From positions 1 to 8,482 of the forward strand of contig CAQPRV010000021.1 in NCBI GenBank assembly GCA_948857205.1: 8,482 bases of DNA, in the 5' to 3' direction. Under the pieces are notes generated by a model. The model was given only the letters and a program-made list of their open reading frames with translations, made no database searches and was not told where the DNA came from. This document shows, in pieces, positions 7,801-8,482 of this stretch (the first letter of the stretch is position 1; each line of letters starts with the position of its first letter). The position numbers and the translations under genes are program-made. The stretch comes from an uncultured Clostridia bacterium. Lineage in GTDB: Bacteria; Bacillota; Clostridia; TANB77; CAG-508.

Positions 7801-8394
7801 CAGTACAGAACTTCTAGCATTTTTATATTCCTCATCATTTAATAATTCTTTTAATATTTTATATTCATTTGACCAACTACTATCATCTTCTTTAAATGCT
7901 TGTTGTAGTCCACCCCATCCAACATATTTCGACATAATTTCTTGTTCTTCTGGAGTCGCATACCTATTTTCCTCTTCACACTTTTTCAATACTTTAATTG
8001 CAGCAATATTTCGTTCAAATTTTTCTCTAGGTGTTCCTATTCCTAAATCATTATCTGTAATTTTATAGTTATTTCTATTTTCTAGTGCTATTTCTGGGTG
8101 TAATACGAAGTCCTGAATTTTGTTTTTAGTTCTTACAAAATTAGGCTTAATATCTTGTTTAGGGAAGTTTCTTTCATTTTGATTATATAGACTTTCAAAG
8201 GTTAAAATACTTTCTTCTCTAAAAATAGGTATAGGCATTTGTAAGTCTTGCAGTTCTATTTTATCTTTTTCTAGGTCTATACTGTATATATTATATGCTC
8301 TGTCAGATTCTAAATAAACTTTTTGCCCTACCTTATATGGCTTATTTTGAATAACTTTAAGTATAATTTTTTGTCTGTAATGTACTTGTCCCAA
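3271..8394 (-). CDS. Giant conjugative-element N6-methylase/SNF2 helicase with six +1 shifts
   Basis: Read with one base skipped at each of six CGG codons, this is a single 1705-residue protein ending at TAA 3273-3271. Arithmetic confirms it: 5124 bases minus six is 1706 codons including the stop. Domains in order: an N-terminal large-polyvalent-protein-like segment (about 20-75); an N6-adenine methylase with EPSCGVGNFFG (227-237) and NVPF (291-294); a middle region; an SNF2-type helicase with GAGKT (897-901), VPNH (924-927), DEAH (1058-1061), ATGTPVSNS (1108-1116), GSTSKMGAGTN (1364-1374) and QRNGRGVRQG (1396-1405); then a charged coiled-coil tail. Relatives occur in Tn1549-like conjugative elements and are often longer at the N-terminus. 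The start is uncertain: TTG 8394 lacks a clear Shine-Dalgarno. Literal reading yields five fragments. I favour recoding over decay because all six changes are identical in type. Confidence 0.85.
4898..5437 (-). CDS. Piece 4: helicase DEAH part
   Basis: Corresponds to joined residues 985-1160. It contains a charged helical insert, FEQLGIDKIFVDEAHNYKNL (motif II, DEAH at 1058-1061), QKSSDLYMKCRYMDE, and ATGTPVSNSMVELYTMQRYL (motif III region). ATG 5437 is an internal methionine of the conserved FEKIPMS stretch. Family wording ELSPEGT is broken at CGG 4912-4910 and the literal frame stops at TAG 4900-4898. Confidence 0.85.
   Translation of the reverse strand: MSIERQQQLIEKQIADIIAGIAQAKRDKAENFTIKQMEKTRRGLESKLEKLNSQTRKDDVINFEQLGIDKIFVDEAHNYKNLFLYTKMNNVGGISQTDAQKSSDLYMKCRYMDEITEGRGVVFATGTPVSNSMVELYTMQRYLQYNDLRKMGLEHFDNWASIFGETVTAMELSPERNKL
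4910..4912 (-). other. +1 shift site 6 (GAA-CGG-A)
   Basis: Joined residue 1160. Skipping the C gives S-P-E-G-T-S-Y-R-S-K-T-R-F, matching the family wording PEGTGYR-x-RTRF. Literal reading stops at TAG 4900-4898. Confidence 0.86.
5448..5687 (-). CDS. Piece 3: helicase motif Ia part
   Basis: After the shift at 5673 this frame encodes GAMESKRLGLCNKSIFVVPN and a run including YPSANIMVATKKDF, closely matching the SNF2 part of Tn1549-like proteins. Its first five residues (MKWLL) are out of the family frame, so ATG 5687 is not a real start. At CGG 5465-5463 the family sequence GHSQFEKIPM continues in the next frame, while the literal frame stops at TGA 5450-5448. Confidence 0.8.
   Translation of the reverse strand: MKWLLGAMESKRLGLCNKSIFVVPNHIIEQFAAEFLQLYPSANIMVATKKDFATANRKKFCSRIATGDFDAVIIRTFTI
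5463..5465 (-). other. +1 shift site 5 (ATA-CGG-A)
   Basis: Joined residue 976. Skipping the C gives V-I-I-G-H-S-Q-F-E-K-I, a highly conserved stretch of the family. Literal reading stops at TGA 5450-5448. Confidence 0.86.
5671..5673 (-). other. +1 shift site 4 (GCT-CGG-T)
   Basis: Joined residue 907, only ten codons after site 3. Skipping the C gives M-V-A-G-A-M-E-S; relatives have Ala at the Gly position as I recall them. Without a shift, translation that corrected site 3 would stop at TAA 5658-5656. Confidence 0.83.
5684..7381 (-). CDS. Piece 2: methylase end and middle region
   Basis: This frame corresponds to residues 338-897 of the joined protein. The ATG at 7381 is internal (family wording ITSKGTMDKKNSEVRKYI), not a true start; coding in this frame already begins at the shift at 7418. 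It carries the rest of the methylase (AIRLPNNTF), a long middle region, and the helicase entry RKHQQNAIAHILYGRNTLLA just before Walker A. After CGG at 5704-5702 the literal frame reads five unrelated codons to TGA 5686-5684. Confidence 0.85.
   Translation of the reverse strand: MDKKNSEVRKYIAQRAELLGAIRLPNNTFTKNAGTKVTSDILFLKKRENMTDIMPDWVYLDTDKNGITMNKYFVDNPDMILGTMEMEPTQYGRPDSTCKPYEGIELKTLLDEAKEKIEGEITEYEIGDIEEREETMLPADPSVKNFSYTIIDGKVYFRENSVMAEQDLPITTISRIKGMIELRDCVRDLIDLQTEDYPEENIKVAQAKLNRMYDNYVKKYGIINSRGNRLAFEADSSYYLLCSLEVMDSEGRFVRKADMFSKRTIKAYKEITSVDTANEALIVSLSEKASVDLEYMSKLTNKTQEELVKELDGIIYKLPMENNKYVTSDEYLSGNIREKLKMAEASVGMHPEFATNIEALKQVMPKDLTANEIGIKLGATWIPTEIIDSFMYELLETPNHAQWNMKVKFSEYNSQWYITSKNYDYSNVKANKTYGTNRVNAYEIIEKTLNLKDVKVFDTVTDIDGNKKREFNAKETAIAQAKQDQIKQAFEDWIFNDVERRERLVRLYNDKFNSIRPREYDGSHLNFVGMNPEIKLRKHQQNAIAHILYGRNTLLAHEVRSRKDL
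5702..5704 (-). other. +1 shift site 3 (GTA-CGG-A) in Walker A
   Basis: Joined residue 897. Skipping the C gives GAG GTA GGA GCA GGA AAG ACC, E-V-G-A-G-K-T, the nucleotide-binding loop of the helicase. Literal reading gives R-S-R-K-D-L then TGA, destroying the motif. Confidence 0.87.
7416..7418 (-). other. +1 shift site 2 (CCA-CGG-T)
   Basis: Joined residue 326, 36 codons after site 1. Skipping the C gives AGA CCA GGT GGG GTT ATT GCT, R-P-G-G-V-I-A, a conserved methylase strand. The only frame joining the sequence after site 1 to the next open piece changes here. Confidence 0.85.
7510..8394 (-). CDS. Piece 1: N-terminal and methylase SAM-binding part
   Basis: Open for 294 codons from a TTG. 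Residues 21-62 (KVGQKVYLES followed by PIPIFREES) match the segment that usually precedes the methylase in this family. KFERNIAAIKVL (125-136) and SKYVGWGGLQQAF (155-167) are family hallmarks. TAFYTPPIVI (199-208) and the SAM-binding loop EPSCGVGNFFG (227-237) begin the methyltransferase. The frame leaves the family sequence at CGG codon 290 and stops at TGA 7512-7510, four codons later. Only the last five residues (RQCTI) are out of frame. Confidence 0.85.
   Translation of the reverse strand: MGQVHYRQKIILKVIQNKPYKVGQKVYLESDRAYNIYSIDLEKDKIELQDLQMPIPIFREESILTFESLYNQNERNFPKQDIKPNFVRTKNKIQDFVLHPEIALENRNNYKITDNDLGIGTPREKFERNIAAIKVLKKCEEENRYATPEEQEIMSKYVGWGGLQQAFKEDDSSWSNEYKILKELLNDEEYKNARSSVLTAFYTPPIVINSMYEILQNMGLKEANILEPSCGVGNFFGMLPTQLKECKMYGVEIDSISGRIAQQLYQKSTIAVNAYEKVELPDSFFDVAVRQCTI
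7525..7527 (-). other. +1 shift site 1 (GTT-CGG-C)
   Basis: CGG is codon 290 in the frame set at 8394. Skipping the C gives GTT GGC AAT GTA CCA TTT, that is V-G-N-V-P-F, the methylase motif IV. Literal reading stops at TGA four codons later. Confidence 0.85.
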
Positions 8395-8421
8395 TACTTT
8401 TAGCTTTTCAATTTTTATTAC

Positions 8422-8481
8422 CTATTGTGAGTAACCTAAAATATAACTTTTTTTAAATACTTTTATATCAACACTTTCCAA
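8422..8481 (-). CDS. Partial ORF ending in TAG, same frame as giant gene
   Basis: From the window edge, 19 codons (LESVDIKVFKKSYILGYSQ) run open to TAG 8424-8422. The frame is the same as that of the helicase N-terminus, with nine more open codons between this TAG and TTG 8394. It is either the C-terminus of an upstream gene or an earlier part of the same giant protein cut by a nonsense or recoded codon. I recognise no domain. No ATG, and no Shine-Dalgarno placed for TTG 8394, is visible between 8421 and 8394. Confidence 0.35.
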   Translation of the reverse strand: MESVDIKVFKKSYILGYSQ

Positions 8482-8482
8482 A

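Noticed and set aside
3271..8394. Ordinary pseudogene formed by mutational decay
   Set aside because: All six disruptions are one extra C before a glycine GGN codon, there are no internal stops or deletions once these are corrected, and every motif is intact. Decay would not be this uniform.
1..8482. CRISPR array, tRNA or rRNA genes
   Set aside because: No regularly spaced direct repeats, and I saw no cloverleaf-forming or rRNA-like sequence in the intergenic stretches.

Overview
The window is AT-rich DNA of a low-GC Firmicute, most likely Clostridia. The signs are strong AGGAGG-type ribosome binding sites, two TTG starts, AGA as the main arginine codon and consensus sigma-A promoters. All real genes lie on the minus strand, so transcription runs from high to low coordinates. 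UGG is the Trp codon and UGA is a stop, so the code is otherwise standard.

Positions 8394-3271 hold one very large gene of the N6-adenine-methylase plus SNF2-type helicase family, found in Tn1549-like integrative and conjugative elements. In a literal reading it is broken into five open pieces. Each break is the same event: one extra C directly before a GGN glycine codon, which makes an in-frame CGG (C positions 7527, 7418, 5704, 5673, 5465 and 4912). Skipping that C at all six places gives one uninterrupted frame of 1705 codons ending at TAA 3273-3271. It restores the methylase NVPF motif, the helicase Walker A and other family motifs. Across the roughly 2600 codons of the window, in-frame CGG occurs at these six sites and nowhere else, whereas CGA, CGT, CGC, AGA and AGG are all used for arginine. 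The strongest reading is +1 recoding at a CGG codon the host cannot read normally. A repeated sequencing or assembly artefact is the main rival.

Positions 3270-2653 hold a small flavodoxin-domain gene behind its own promoter. A perfect 20-bp palindrome lies just upstream of the -10 hexamer, and a 7-bp hairpin touches the ribosome binding site. Positions 2656-140 look like an inducible antibiotic-resistance unit: a consensus promoter, a six-codon leader peptide (MIPRIW), alternative RNA stems, an Msr(D)-like ABC-F ribosome-protection gene and an alpha/beta hydrolase. The flavodoxin and ABC-F leaders share an 11-bp element next to the Shine-Dalgarno sequence, which suggests related control. Positions 1-139 carry no secure gene but hold two interleaved inverted repeats, either a terminator/attenuator or part of a mobile-element end.

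Overall this is accessory DNA: a conjugative-element helicase next to resistance cargo. The upstream end of the large gene, or the gene before it, runs out of the window at 8482.
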